A DNA stretch of 64,000 nt, taken from assembly GCA_020055645.1 (NCBI GenBank), contig CM034547.1:62221884-62285883 (forward strand). Reading direction: 5' to 3'. A program made the position numbers and the translations under genes. Below, piece after piece: positions 30,097-42,743 of this stretch (position 1 is its first letter; each line of letters opens with the position of its first letter). The notes below the pieces were generated by a model. The model did no database searches. It worked only from the letters and a program-made list of their open reading frames with translations, and had not been told where the DNA came from. The DNA comes from Tomocerus qinae (Eukaryota > Arthropoda > Collembola > Entomobryomorpha > Tomoceridae).

Positions 30097-30744
30097 CTGC
30101 CAGACGCAAATTGCTCCTTTTATTTCCAGGTCGGTAAATAAAATGACTTGCGGCCGCTGCCGTCTTATGTACTCCTTAATGATTTTAACTCCTATGTAAG
30201 CTACAAAAATGTAAAACGAATTTAACAGCCTCAACTCATCCGCAAATTGCCAAATTGGTGCTTTAAATACATATTGAGGATGCTAGTAATTTAGTGGCTT
30301 AAAATATCGCTTTTCAAAGCAAAACATTATTTCAATAAATCTTGAAATCTGGAATGTAACCTATTTCTAAAAATCGTTACTAAAAATATTGATTTACTGA
30401 AATTAATTACACTGTATCAAAGACAATCTTATTGTGAATCATTTCAAAACTGTGAGTAAACGTAGTTTCAGAATGAATTATTTGTAAGTACACCCTTAAT
30501 TCCCAGTACACAGGACAAATAAATAATGTCACTCAAAACCTTTCGTTGTATAGTAATTTGTAATAGAAACGTTCTTTGTTTTTCAACCTTGGTAAATATG
30601 TCTGAGGTAGAAGGACAATTAAAAGTTATAGGCAGATACAGATATAAATAGGCACTATAAAAATTTTATGGAGTATCCCGAACCTTTCAACTATATGACT
30701 AAAGCTCTAGAAAATAGGCTTATGAAAGAAAAATGTTTGACAGG

Positions 30745-30840
30745 ATGGCATCTGACTGGAACTCGAACCAGGAATAATTCATCATTCCCCCATCTAAGAA
30801 AAGGAGTCCGTATATGACACGTCTTCACTTATGTCATGCC
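30745..30840 (-). repeat. tRNA-like or SINE-like relic with a B box
   Basis: On the minus strand a pol III B-box-like sequence GGTTCGAGTTCC (30758-30769) carries one extra T relative to GGTTCGANTCC. It follows a small stem (GGAAT/ATTCC) like the variable arm of a class II tRNA. A GGCAT near 30840 could pair with ATGCC near 30750 as an acceptor stem. No convincing A box or anticodon arm was found, so this is not an intact tRNA gene; a degraded tRNA or the head of a tRNA-derived SINE is more likely. Confidence 0.25.
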
Positions 30841-33800
30841 ATTCTCACTTTCCTACTATCAATCTATACTATCTTACAATTAGATAACTACTCTAAATGA
30901 TCACATATCTCAAGTGGGAAACAACGTATCAGTTTACACCATTCAATTGTCGTGCAAGTCATGTCATCTGTCTCTTGTCATAAAAGGAAATGAGTTAAAT
31001 GTTCTTCAGTTTCCATACCTTATGCTCCTGACGCTTGATAGTAATTATTACGAAGCACTTTTCCTAATCAAATAAACACTATCTATACTTTAGTAGTAAC
31101 ATTCTTAGCCAACATTTATTATCGTTAATCATAGTTGGTCATATCACAAGTGATATATTATATCACATGAAGACTGAGTAAAATTTCCTTACCTGTAATA
31201 TACTTCACTAAATATACATTAATTATTGATCTAGAATGAAATGGCTTCTAATTGTCATTAGATTTTGCAATAATGATGGGATTTTATAGGAGGCAAGTGT
31301 TAGCTTTATGTAAACATTCAAGGTTCTATTAAGCTAGCATTTTAAGAACAACCCTTAAGATTATCCCTGATCAAACATTTAAAAGAAGCAGAAACAGTTT
31401 CTAATGATTATACAAATGAAATATCCATTTTAATTAAAAGCAACGTTTTGTTCACAATCTGCATGTCGAGGGTCAATGCTTCTGCTTTTGTTCTGAAAGG
31501 GGATGTTCACATTGGGACATGGAAGGGAGGGAATAGAGCTAAGACGACCCTAGTATGCAAATACTTGACATAATTTAGAATTGAAATTGAACTTTGCTCT
31601 TATTCCCCACATTTCCCCCAATGATAGATGGATTCTGTGTCGCATCGCTAACTTTTATTTCATTGTTGACATTGAGAGGATAACAAAATTACGAGGAAAT
31701 GCTTCGATTGTTTGTTCTTTTAGATTTCTATGACTCTGCAGGATGTCTATTACCTTTCCTATTTATCACTAACGATAAGTGCTATTCGGACTGGGCAGAA
31801 CCAGTAAAGTAAAAGTCATTGTGACACTAACTAATAACGCGAGTGTAATAGCCTAATGCAAGAAGCTAATGATTCGTAGCATAAACATTTGGCTCAATTA
31901 CACTTTCGGCTTTAATAAATAAGGCTTTCAACACAACATTCAATTCTGTCTGATTTCATACATTTATAGTTAGCTCCGTCAATTAGAACTTCGTGGTTCA
32001 GTAGAGTATAGAAAGCGTAGATAGTACAACAGGACTAGCAAAACAGGTCAGGATCTAATTTGATATTATTACTTTTAAAACCAATGCCAATATAAATACT
32101 CGCCGGATAAACAGTTTTGTATATTATCAAAAATGAAAAATCCAATTTTGGTTGGTATGTATTATAGCTGTACTTTACTTTACGTTTTGTAAATGCAGTT
32201 GCAAATATAGATTATTACTTCATTTTATAGAGTAGGTAAAATTTGTTCGACAAATTTAAATTTTTAGATATTACTTAGGAGAGTATCGTTGGTATAGATT
32301 AATATTTAGTCAGGTTTCATAAAGGTCATGTAGGATAGGATTTAAGTTACAAAGTGAATAAAATGAAGTAGATGAAGGAGTATCGTTTCCTGCTGCAGTG
32401 CTGATTTCGTTTGATTGTGCTCATTAGTCAGCCCTTAGAATGTAACAAGTAATGGGAAATGTTTCGTGGTGAGTGAGTGATGTTAGAGCTTTAGAGATTT
32501 ACTTGTGGAGGAGAAAAGATGAGTGGAGATGATCGTTTCCATGAGTGTTCTTGCTTTCAGTCTCCAAATGTGATTATTTCGTGAAGAAGTCGTCAAATGT
32601 AGATTTGAGGCATGAAACTTCTGTTAAATATGATAGTTATATACACTTTAAGGAATCGTAGCACTATTTATATGTTGTGATACGGCCAGCAGTTTTTCCA
32701 CCTTATAGTGTAGTCTAATCTGTTCAGAAATCATAGCTCTGTATGAAGATACTGTATATTAGGGTACACGAGAAAAAAGAGAATCACACTTATAATTTAC
32801 AAACTTGTACGTTAAAGCAAATGGAGGGAAGTAGATGCTTAAGAATTGATTGATCACCCTTTGGCTTAGCTTTTCTTAGCCTTCTAAATCTCGTCTCGTC
32901 ATCTTCTGTCTGAGGGAGCTGAAAAATGTAGCTCTCGTGGTAAATGTCTTATCCTTTCCCTACTTTTTCAATTATATGTGTTTGTGTATAGATCTACCCT
33001 AGAAAAACTCACCATTTAGCCAAAAATAGATCAATCCCACCCCAACGTTACTAGTATAACTAATTTTCGACAAAGTAAAAGTACAGGGAAGAGTTTTCTA
33101 CCAATAGAAAACTAAATATACTTGTATTTGGTGCTTCAATATTCGAAATAGCGATATTTCTGATACTTTGAAGAACATTCAGGTGACTGTGTCAATTATA
33201 TTTGTGCAAAATATTTCTTTGAATTTCAAATGAGATAAAACTAATTTTTAATGGCCAACACGAAGCTACTGGCACTCTAGAATAAATGATTTTTATTTCC
33301 CAGAAAACCCAACTACCTAAATATCATATTACATCATGTTTGAATAAATTCACCATTTTGTGATTTAAGGTGTACAGATCATTCCAATTTAAGATTTCAG
33401 AATCATGTTTTTCCGAGATGATTAAAACTGTGTTCCTGCAGTATTCTTTACAAACATTTTAGTATCATTCCAACGTGATAGTGTAATGCATTGAGACGGG
33501 ACAACTGCCACAGAAAATTTTATTTAATTGAATACAGCTCCTTAATGTGGTATGCTACATAGACATAAATAATCAATAGAAGGTGGTACTACTTTTATCA
33601 CAGTCACAAAGATGAATTAAGGTAGCAAACAAAACGAAATGAAAGAAAAGGGAGTTAGAAGGGAATGATGATACCGTTTAACACTTGGTGTGTGGCATTA
33701 GGAAAGGTAAGGTGAGGTTTAATGCAATGTTTGTTAGTAAAAGCAGAGATAATGTGTATAAGAAAATAAGAGGTGTTGCCTTTGTCAATTTGTTCCAACA

Positions 33801-34351
33801 ACCAGACAGGAAGTAAGGAAGAATGCGACAGACTTAATTGAAAAACTCCACCTTTATTTTGAATACATGCAACCCAGCACTTATAGGTACCACACATCTG
33901 CATATTATAGTGCCAAATTCTAAAAATGTCTCTTTCATCCTTCCCCAAAAGGATTTATTTACATTTAATCTTGTATATAATACAATAATTTGCAATTCTA
34001 CAGCATAAACATTGAATTCAGGTATATTTCAAGTATTTTGTGTTAAATAACATGTAATTATTTACTTGGAGAGCATAAGTAGTGTAGTGAAAAGCTGTTT
34101 ATGTAGTATTTATTTCAATAGGTTCGTAATTATCATGGATAATCCCCTCTTTGTACATGATTCTGTTTTTCTTAAACTTTCTTCTTGTCAGCATGACGTA
34201 GCAAATGAGACGACAAGAGAACTACTGCCTACGTGACACGCAGTTGGAAAACAGACACACACAGAGTGTAATATCAAAACACAAAGTAGTGCAAGATGCC
34301 GTGTCTTATTCTAAATGTTTCAAAGAATTCTACACGTCAGACACAGTGGCT

Positions 34352-34382
<31 letters not shown>

Positions 34383-37239
34383 TAATTCCATGCATATCCT
34401 TGTATTTGTGTAGTTAGCACCTGTAGTATGACTTCTGGAATTTCTTTGGAATTAAACTCATTCATCCATCAAATGACGGTCAAGAGTCAGTTTTCATAGT
34501 TTGTGTTGTTAAATACTTTAAATAGGTTGCTTCTTGATACTGTTGTGTTTGCGTGTAAGTTGCAAGATTATTGGACATGGCTTATTGCATTTTAAACGTA
34601 TTTCAATGTTAATAAGTATATTTTATGCATTACTTAAGCATGCGATGTGTCAAATATTGTTAGTTTAGGCAAGCTTATAGGAAATATCTGTAGCTGAAAG
34701 ATTATTACTCTCATAGCGTTTTCTTTCGACACTACATTAAAGTGTATGAGTTTCAAATCGCATGGCAGCAAATACTTGTGCATTACAATACTCATTTATT
34801 ACGATAATGACCTGACCATGGGAGGTTTTATGGTCCTAACACTACTTACTTTTGCTTTGGTATGAACACTAACATAAGTTAAAGGTCCATTAAAAAGATT
34901 TTTATGACTTTTTGCTGAAAACTGTTATTAACCCAGAGTAATTAGCCTTAAAATGAGACTCAAATGGTGTTAATTGATGCGAACTTTATATTCTTACTCT
35001 TGAACTACATTTACACAAGTCAATGGGCTGTAACTTAAGTAAGGCAGCGTCAATCTGAGCTTTTTACCTTTTCTTATGTCCCTGACTACTTTCCCGAAGC
35101 AAGTTGCTACTCATGCAATATATATCTACCACTATGCTTGTATACCACTTTTCATTGACTTTTTATTGAACCTCGTAGATACTAAACACATTTAAGACAA
35201 GTTCTAACGATTCCCTTTTTACCTCATCAAAAATCTCAAACTAAAGTTCCTAATCATTCTTACTTTATTTCCTAAAGAAATATTATTTGCTAGATGGATT
35301 CTGTAACACTTGTAACTTAACTTGTACTCCAGTAAGTTTGACCTTAATCTGGTATTTGTTAGCAAATAATAGCATGGAGCGAGTTCAGATTATACACTAT
35401 TTTCCTTTTTGGCTACCCTCGGTGCAGAAACGCTAAACATTAATTAATATATCCTATTTAGCATAATTTATGCAAATTAGTTATTTACGAAGTAAAAGGG
35501 AAGACAATTTCTACGATATGTATTGCCCATGTATCAATGTACACTTCTACTTACTGCCAAAGTTATTGCACTCCATATCAACGAAATATTACATATCATA
35601 AAGACAACATATAATAGCATTTCATTTGGTACGCAATAAAAACATGCATTTGTATTGAGTAACAGGGTTCATTTAGATTGTGCATATACCTATGTATTAC
35701 TATAGAAGGTGAAGACTGTTTTTTGATAGAAAGGACTGGATCGGCCTGGTCCAGCTAGTGATTGCATGCAAAGCACGTAATAATAAATAATGACATGCAA
35801 GCGGCAAAGTAGAATAGTAGCCGTAAATGCATTTCTAGTTCTTATGACTTGGATCCAGACAAACATCACAATAGTGCCAGCCACTTAGGAAGAAATCAAA
35901 ATTACTACTTTCTTTTTCTTTCCATGTCTCCTTCGATCTGTTTTGTTCGTCCGCATTGCACTTATCGCTTGGTTTTACTTATCATAGAATATCCACTGAA
36001 ATACCTGAAGTATTACTTCCTAAATACTCCTAGAAAATTCTTTTTCGCCTATTTAGACTAAGGATTGAGTTGGATTTCATAATTTACCCATAAAAACTAA
36101 TGAAAGTCACTACCACACATCCTTGATTGAACTTAAATCGTTATTACGTCAACTACCATGTAGGGCCATTTATCTGACTATATAACTATAACGATTAAAT
36201 GTTGTGCGTATTGCAGCATTCATGTTTGTAAGAGGTACTTATGCAAGATTGTGCACTGCAATTAAAGTCCTTTCAGTATACATGCTGCATGTGCATCGGC
36301 TATGGAACAAACTCCAACAAAAACAAGTCTCAAAGTTGCAATTATTTAATCGACATGATTAGCAGTTGCCCTTCCCATTTCATAGCTCCAGTGTAACAAT
36401 AGTAATAAATAAATGGCCTGCCTAATCAAAGTAATTTACCTGTCCGAGAATCTTCTGGGTTTTAAGTAACATCTATTTTTTACCTTCAAGCCAGCCCATC
36501 TCACACTTATACTTAACCTGCTTAGAAATGTGAGCAATGTAAATTCTTGTCTTAGCAGGTGTAGTACTAGCAGATATTCGCACGCTGAGGTGTAAATACA
36601 CGTTTTCATTTCAGCTAACCTTGAACTATTTGTAGCATATGAAAATTTACATTGTCTTTTATTAATTAAAATTAGAATTCGGGTGCAATGTACCAGGGAA
36701 TTCCATAGTATTATTCAGCGCATTATTTTATAGTAGATATTAGTGTTTTTATTAACTATACGCATTTGGGATGATCTATAATAAAAAATATTGTGAATAC
36801 ATACGAATGCATTAGGCAGGATCTAGATCTTAGCAAGACATAATAATTCATCCATTAATGCATTGAAGGGTATTACACAAGTACTGAAATTATATCAGTA
36901 ATTTCTAATTTACTTAATCTAGTTATGTATTCGCTGAACTTCCTGTCGTAAGGGAAGTTACCGTAATACCCTGTAAATTCTATTTAGTAACTTTCATTTG
37001 TAATATTCGTGTAAGTTTATATTCGACAATATTCTTACCATCATTTTGTAACATTAATCGATAAGCAAGTGAATACACAAGAATATTTCATAACAAAAAA
37101 TAGCTAAGTCAATGGGGACTAACTATAGAATAGGCAATTCTCCCATCCCCGTAATAAAATGAGTTAACTGTCCACGCAACAAAACCATTAAAATAAAGAG
37201 TAACAACGTAATTAAATTTCCTGGATGGGATAGCATACA
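30841..37239. other. Gene-poor stretch upstream of the GST gene
   Basis: No recognisable gene. Contents noted are a (GA)n tract at 34355-34382, listed separately, and a C-poor, G+T/purine-rich patch at about 32240-32560. Open frames such as 33655-33948 (minus) have no domain or convincing splice signals. Confidence 0.55.
34355..34382 (+). repeat. (AG)14 microsatellite
   Basis: Perfect dinucleotide run of 28 bases. A plus-strand open frame reads through it as Arg-Glu repeats, which is a composition artefact rather than evidence of coding. Confidence 0.95.
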
Positions 37240-37282
37240 TATAAAAGGAAAGCAAAAATAGAAATTGCTCTAGTTATCATTC
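37240..37282 (+). promoter_or_regulatory. TATA box and start region of the GST gene
   Basis: A TATAAAAG box (37240-37247) lies 94 bases upstream of the GST ATG. Transcription would be expected about 30-40 bases downstream; initiator-like sequences occur at 37270-37276 and TCATTC at 37277-37282. This would give a 5' UTR of roughly 55-65 bases with no intron. Spacing and orientation match the gene. Confidence 0.6.
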
Positions 37283-37333
37283 GAAGAAGGCCAACACAAT
37301 ATTTGAGAAAGAAGCTATAGACTCCCCAAAACG

Positions 37334-38327
37334 ATGGCAGACGAGGATATTGCAGGTGATGGAACACCCGAATACAAATTGATCCACTTCAATACACGTT
37401 TCTTAGCAGAGCCGATTCGTTTCATTTTTATACAAGCGTCAGTTCCATTTGAAGATATCCGAGTTACCAACGAAGAATGGTATCAGATGAAATCAGGTAA
37501 AGTACTATAAGAAATCCATAGATAAGCTTATTTAAATATTTGTAATCATAAACATGGGAGAATGAGAAGTTGTGCTTATTATAGGAGTGGATTTTTCTAG
37601 ATAAGCAAAAATTCGAATGCTACATTAAAGATGGTGCTCAATTTAGTTTGAAATTACTGTTTTTATCATTGCCTCTTTCTTACTAATCAGAATTTGAATT
37701 AACTTTGATAATTTACTCCGCAGGGATTCCTTTCAATCAACTGCCAGTTCTTGAATTCCGCGATGGGAAACAATTAACCCAATCTTCCACAATTTGTAAT
37801 TATTTGGCAAGGCAATTCGGATTATGCGGAATGAATGAGTATGAAGCTGCACAATGCGCTGAAATTGGCGACCACTTGAGGGATATCAGGCAAGGTACGT
37901 ACTCACTGCTGTTTTTCGTTTCTTAGATGCAATTTCTTTCGGGAATTTCCAAGTAACTCCTAAAACGATCTCTTATTTTGCAGAATGGCGCAAAGTTTTC
38001 TTTGAAAAAGATGAAGACAAAAAACGGGTTCTAAAAAAGAATTTTCTGGAGAGAGTCATTGCGAGATTTTTTGGACAAATGGACAAAAATATCCGAGAAA
38101 GTGGAACTCCTTGGTTAGTTGGAGATTCACTGACTTGGTCTGATCTTGCTTTTGCAACCAGTGCCGGATTTTTCCAAGAAACCATTTCGGAGAGCCTTCT
38201 GGAACCGTATGAATATCTTCAGCAACTCAAAGACACAGTTTGGAACTTGCCAAAAATCAAGAGGTGGCTGAAAATTCGTCCAACACCTAATTTGATTCAA
38301 TTGACCCAAATTCCTCTGGCAGTGTAA
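37334..38327 (+). CDS. Sigma-class glutathione S-transferase, three exons
   Basis: Cytosolic GST of the sigma class (the family includes insect GSTS1 and haematopoietic prostaglandin D synthase), which conjugates glutathione to electrophiles such as lipid peroxidation products. Exons are 37334-37496, 37724-37894 and 37984-38327, with GT/AG introns of 227 and 89 nt in phase 1; they join in frame to 225 codons plus TAA. The N-terminal thioredoxin-like domain shows YKLIHFN (residues 14-20), AEPIRF (25-30), the cis-proline site QLPVLE (60-65) and the glutathione-binding QSSTIC (74-79). The helical C-terminal domain has the capping box GDSLTWSDLAFAT and ends near LLEPYEYL and IKRWLKIRPTP. The length is slightly above the usual 200-210 because of about 12 extra N-terminal residues. 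Oddity: the usual catalytic Tyr (KLxYFN) is His18 (codon CAC), so transferase activity may be altered or lost. The gene is single in this window. Confidence 0.93.
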
Positions 38328-38567
38328 AATTATTAACAGAGAAGAAGAAGAAACGTTTAAATGATGTTACAAATGAAAACGTGAGTGAGTCTTTGTCATA
38401 GTACTATATCTTGAATCATACATAAAAACATTTTCTTGATCTACAGTAATCTACACACTACTTTTGTCATACTAATTAATTTAATTTTACATGCACATTT
38501 AATTTACCAACGAAGCAAATTGACTTTTGTAGTAAATTATTTTAGCGAATATTTACTGCTGCTGATT

Positions 38568-38573
38568 AATAAA
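38568..38573 (+). terminator. Poly(A) signal AATAAA of the GST gene
   Basis: First canonical AATAAA downstream of the GST stop codon, about 240 bases into the 3' UTR and on the coding strand. An ATTAAA variant near 38669 is an alternative. Confidence 0.5.
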
Positions 38574-41379
38574 ATAGTAGTTTTCACTTTCTACTCGACG
38601 AGCTCTAGTAAGAAATTGAAAGGGTTTTCTTTATTTTGGATGATTATTCAAACAGAAGCCACTGTGCATTAAAGAAAATTACTCCTTTGATTTCTATGTC
38701 GGTCGGGACTCGAGACCGCAAATATATGACTTTATCATTCTTTTCTATCAGCCAATATTTCACTCGAAGGAAAACTGAGAAATGCTCGGTAGATCTTTGA
38801 AAAGCTGTCTGTAGGTTCAAAAGCGAAAAATAATTTGGTACATTATTATGATCTGTAGTGACCCAGAAGAGAAATGAAGCGTAGCAATCAGCTTGTAAAA
38901 TGTCAAAAGGAACGAGCCGTACATTTAGAATGACGAGAGAGAGAGAGAGTTGGATAAAAGCCTGGCCTGAAGCTACATGACGAAAAGCGCAAATCAGCTT
39001 AGAGCGAGCTAGGAGCGTTAGGAAGAAAGGTGAATCTCAAAAGAGTCTGTTTGATGCCTCGCTGATCATAACATAAAAGGGAAAATGAAATTGGATCATT
39101 TGTAGTAATGTGTGCGTGTGTCCTCAGAGCTAAGAGTACCCAATTCATCATACATACTGATGATGAGATGACCCAATGCAAGGTAGGAAACATATCCACC
39201 TCCGGTGGGCTAACCTAATTCTGCGTTCTCTAAAATAATTACAATGTAGATATGTACATATATTCAGACGACAATGACAAGACTCAGCTCTGGTGCAGGA
39301 TGAGCATAAATGGAAGGTATTTCCATTAAAGTTTAGCAGGAGACTTCATTAAGGTCACACTCACAACCCAATACCATTGTTTGTTTGATTTTCTTTGTGG
39401 AATGCTTTGTCATTCTAAATGACTGTGAGAAGGACAAAGAAATAAATGCTTCTTTGCGCTCATTGTCCTTTCACTCTGTTTTCAGTCACAATATTTACAA
39501 TGAATTCCGCGAAAATGTAATTCTAGAGATGTGCACTACTTTGAATTCATTTTCCTTGATCTTCTAATTAAAACATACATAGTTAAAGTCGTACTATGCT
39601 AAAGATGATACTATAAATTACATCAGTAGGATCTGTGTAGGTTTCCTGTGTACAAATAGTTACTAATCTGTTGTTTTTCCATTTTCGAGTTTTATGTTTC
39701 TTCTAGTTTAATGTAACTTTTCGAAATGATCATTTCAGTACTAAAACAACGTAAATTGGAATACGTTAGCTGAAATCAGTTGTATTGTATAATAGTAGGT
39801 TTAATCCGTCGTTGTATTTATGGTAATTATTGTATTACGTTATGGGATGAGAAAGCAGAAGTTGCAGCACACATGGCACAGCGATTATGTCTGATATGAA
39901 ATGGAATAAGTATGTGAAAATGCAAGCAATTTCAAGAGTCTAGTATATAATAATAAGTAGTAGTGGCCTTATGTGAATTTATTTTGTAGGATGGAGGAAT
40001 GTAGTATGATAATAGAAGAGTCGTAGATAAAACTCTTAATAAAATTTATTTGGTTTGACTGCTCACATATAAACAGACATTTATCAAAGTAATATCTCCA
40101 TAATGATGGCCAGTAATAATAATATTTGACGAATGTAAGAAACGAAGGACGGAAGAATTAGGTAACATAAAATAAAGTAGGGAGAAAGCAGGAAGGACTC
40201 TTGCGATGGAATTAATCAAAGTCTATAAATCATGAAGAGTGGTCGGGACAGGGCGAGGAAAATGGTATTGGACGAAGAAGCCAGGACAGCCATAGGCAAG
40301 AAAACATTCAGAATCTTCAATCATCCGCGTTCTTCATCGATCCACAGATGTACTTCACTTGCCTGTTGGCTTCACGGCATCTCCAGACTACCCTCCTCCA
40401 CTTCTTCCCAGTCCAGTTCATTGCATCTCTATAATAGCCATAATAATCATAATATGAGTAGGTACCCCAACTAGTATCTACCGTCTGGTCACTTCTTCCA
40501 GTTCCCTTGTCCAGCCATTCCGTGCCAACTCCACTTCAACTCACACTTCAAAAGCAATAGACAAAGCCACGATAACATTACCGTCCGAGACAGCAGCCGC
40601 TACTTCTACTCAAGCTACCTACACACATTACGTCAACCATGCAACCTCATAAAAACACACAATTGTTTTCTCCATTTACATTTGCTTTGGAATAATCAGC
40701 CAATTACTGGAACACTTGAATTAACAATGGACTCTCATTACAATCCTGGAACAAATCAACTACACAGTCACAATTAAACTTGGAGACTGAAACATTTTCG
40801 CTGGATGAAGCTTTACGAACCTTGTGAAGTAGTTTTAAATGTTGAGAATCATATTTGCGGAATATAAATATCAATACTTGACAAAGAGGTACCCACAATC
40901 TACAGATTTAATATATTAACAGAAAACGAATTCTGATAATTAGAATATTAGGTGCCCGTTTACTTGTTACACTTATTACTGGGTTTAATTTTTAAAACCA
41001 TCCAATAATTCCATGTTCACTTTTTGCTTTGTCATATACACTTTTTAGATCATAAGTTAATAGTGAAGCCACAGTTTGAATGCATCAACGGTTACGGATA
41101 ATGTGAGCATTTAGATATTGATAAACAAGTAACAAATGAATTTAGTCAAGAAGCTATATAGAAGTAGAAGTATTATTTACCAAAGAATATGCAGTAGTCA
41201 AATGCAAAGTTTGATTTTCGTTTTCGCTTTAGTTTATGGGTTCTGTGGCAGAGATGGACGACTTAAGTTGTCCACAGAGTCAAAGAAAGGAGTCCATGTA
41301 ATTTTGAGTTGGTCAAATGATGTAAATACCTACTAGGCTTGACGTGGAATATAGCTTGTAGCCTTCATACATACCACGC
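38574..41379. other. Intergenic stretch with a B-box relic and (GA)n
   Basis: No gene was recognised. On the minus strand, a second B-box-like sequence (GGTCTCGAGTCCC, 38705-38717) follows GAATGATAAA, resembling the relic at 30.75 kb and perhaps the same SINE family. A (GA)7 run lies at 38935-38949. About 40230-40640 is less AT-rich and open on the plus strand for 80 codons, with no domain. Confidence 0.5.
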
Positions 41380-41387
41380 ACTATATG
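41380..41387 (+). repeat. Target site duplication, left copy (hAT MITE)
   Basis: ACTATATG immediately precedes the terminal CAGTG of the MITE and is repeated exactly at 42191-42198 after its other end. Eight bases is the duplication length made by hAT transposases. Confidence 0.9.
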
Positions 41388-42190
41388 CAGTGTACAAAAT
41401 ACCATTTACCACTTACCAGTGGTAAGTGGTTTTTAATGGTATTTAACGTTAAATACCACTACCTAAAATGTAGTGGTAAGTGGTTTTTAATGGTATAAAT
41501 GGTAAAAAATAGTTTCATTTAAATTTCGTGTTTCAATTTTGAATAAAATTCGGTGCCAAAGTATGAAATGGCTTAGCAGATGATCATTGTTGTCACAAAT
41601 TGGTAAGTGTTCATTAAACAGAGTAGGATTCAACCAATGCGCAACAACCCTTGCCGATTGAGAAATTAATTACAATTCAATTAGCATCAATTTTAAACGG
41701 GCGATACCAAATACTTCTTCATTTTTTATAACTTTTGGGGTACAATCAAATAAATATGATTAATTTAGTTGGTTAAGGCGCTATGTAATATTAAATATTT
41801 AGCAATCAGAGTTGGATTCAACCAAGGGGAGCACTAACAACCCTTGCCGATTGAGAAATTAATTGCAATTAAATTGACACGTTCATCTCAATTTTAAATC
41901 GGTGAAACCAAATGGAATCTTGGTTTTAGTAACATTTTTTATAACATTCGGTGTACAATCAAATGAATAAGATTAATTTGATTAATTAAGGGGCTCATTG
42001 GAAATGTTTCATAGAAAATAAAGTTTTAAAACAAAACGTATATTTTAGGATGTCTAGTGTATTTGTACTAATCTGTCTAATCAATCGCTAATATTTACCA
42101 TTTTTACCATTAAATGCATTTTTACCATTAAGTGCATTTTTACCACTGTGATGGTAAAAAAGCCTAAAAAGTGGTAAATTTTGTACACTG
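41388..42190. mobile_element. Nonautonomous hAT-type MITE, 803 bp
   Basis: The element starts CAGTGTACAAAAT and ends with the inverse ATTTTGTACACTG. It is flanked by the exact 8-bp duplication ACTATATG. CAGTG ends and 8-bp duplications are typical of hAT elements (P-superfamily duplications are also 8 bp, but the ends differ). There is no open frame of note, so it depends on a transposase elsewhere. Both ends are crowded with TGGTAA/TTACCA words, including near-palindromic CCACTTACC-GTGGTAAGTGG on the left and repeated TTTTTACCATTAA on the right, plausible subterminal transposase-binding sites. The centre has two diverged direct repeats, listed separately. Confidence 0.88.
41618..41999 (+). 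repeat. Two diverged direct repeats inside the hAT MITE
   Basis: Copies at about 41618-41795 and 41806-41999 share CAGAGT(A/T)GGATTCAACCAA, AACAACCCTTGCCGATTGAG, the AAATTAATTRCAATT block, a TACAATCAAAT block and a GATTAATTT-TTAAGG tail. They lie about 187 bases apart and differ by many substitutions and small indels, so the duplication is old relative to the intact target duplication. Confidence 0.8.
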
Positions 42191-42198
42191 ACTATATG
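42191..42198 (+). repeat. Target site duplication, right copy (hAT MITE)
   Basis: Exact copy of ACTATATG at 41380-41387, directly after the terminal CACTG of the MITE. Confidence 0.9.
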
Positions 42199-42734
42199 CT
42201 ACCTTTATTCTAGAAATTCATAGAAAATTTCATGCAAAAATGAGTAGAACATAGAGACAATATTGGATATGGAATGCAAGAGTAGAAACAAGGTTTGGTA
42301 TATTTAATATGAATTACGCCCTATGCCATTCTCGAATCTATTTTTATGGGTAGTCATAAAGCAAAAAAGTATAAATCCATTTCTTGGTGTAATGTCGCTT
42401 GAGCATTATTGTATTTTGTATTCCAACACCATTCGTCCCGAACATTCCAGCCCTCCCTACCAATGCAATACGTACTCCCGTTTGTATCTACATATTAGAG
42501 CCTAGCTTAAAGTGCATTGCTATTGCTTGCCTCAGTTGACATTGCCCAATGCCCTCGTGTTGTTTGTCTGTCTCAAGTGCTTTACGTTCAGTTAAGGCAC
42601 CACAAAATATTTACAGTCCACCAGTACATCCATCCATCTGTTTCTAGCATTCCCATTGCGTAGGTATGCTGCCCAAGTACAAGTTACGCATTGTGGTGTG
42701 TGTATGTATGTATAAAATGCAGCTCAAGATGTTA

Positions 42735-42743
42735 CGGAGGAAG
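42735..42743 (+). repeat. Target site duplication, left copy (P-type element)
   Basis: CGGAGGAAG directly precedes the left terminus CAAAGTTGCTG and recurs exactly at 46597-46605. P-superfamily elements make 8-bp duplications; the ninth matching base may be coincidence or a boundary ambiguity of one base. Confidence 0.9.

Noticed and set aside
30745-30840. A functional tRNA gene
   Set aside because: The B box has an inserted base, and no convincing A box or anticodon arm could be paired.
34205-34417. A frame with an Arg-Glu repeat
   Set aside because: The repeat is the translation of the (AG)14 microsatellite.
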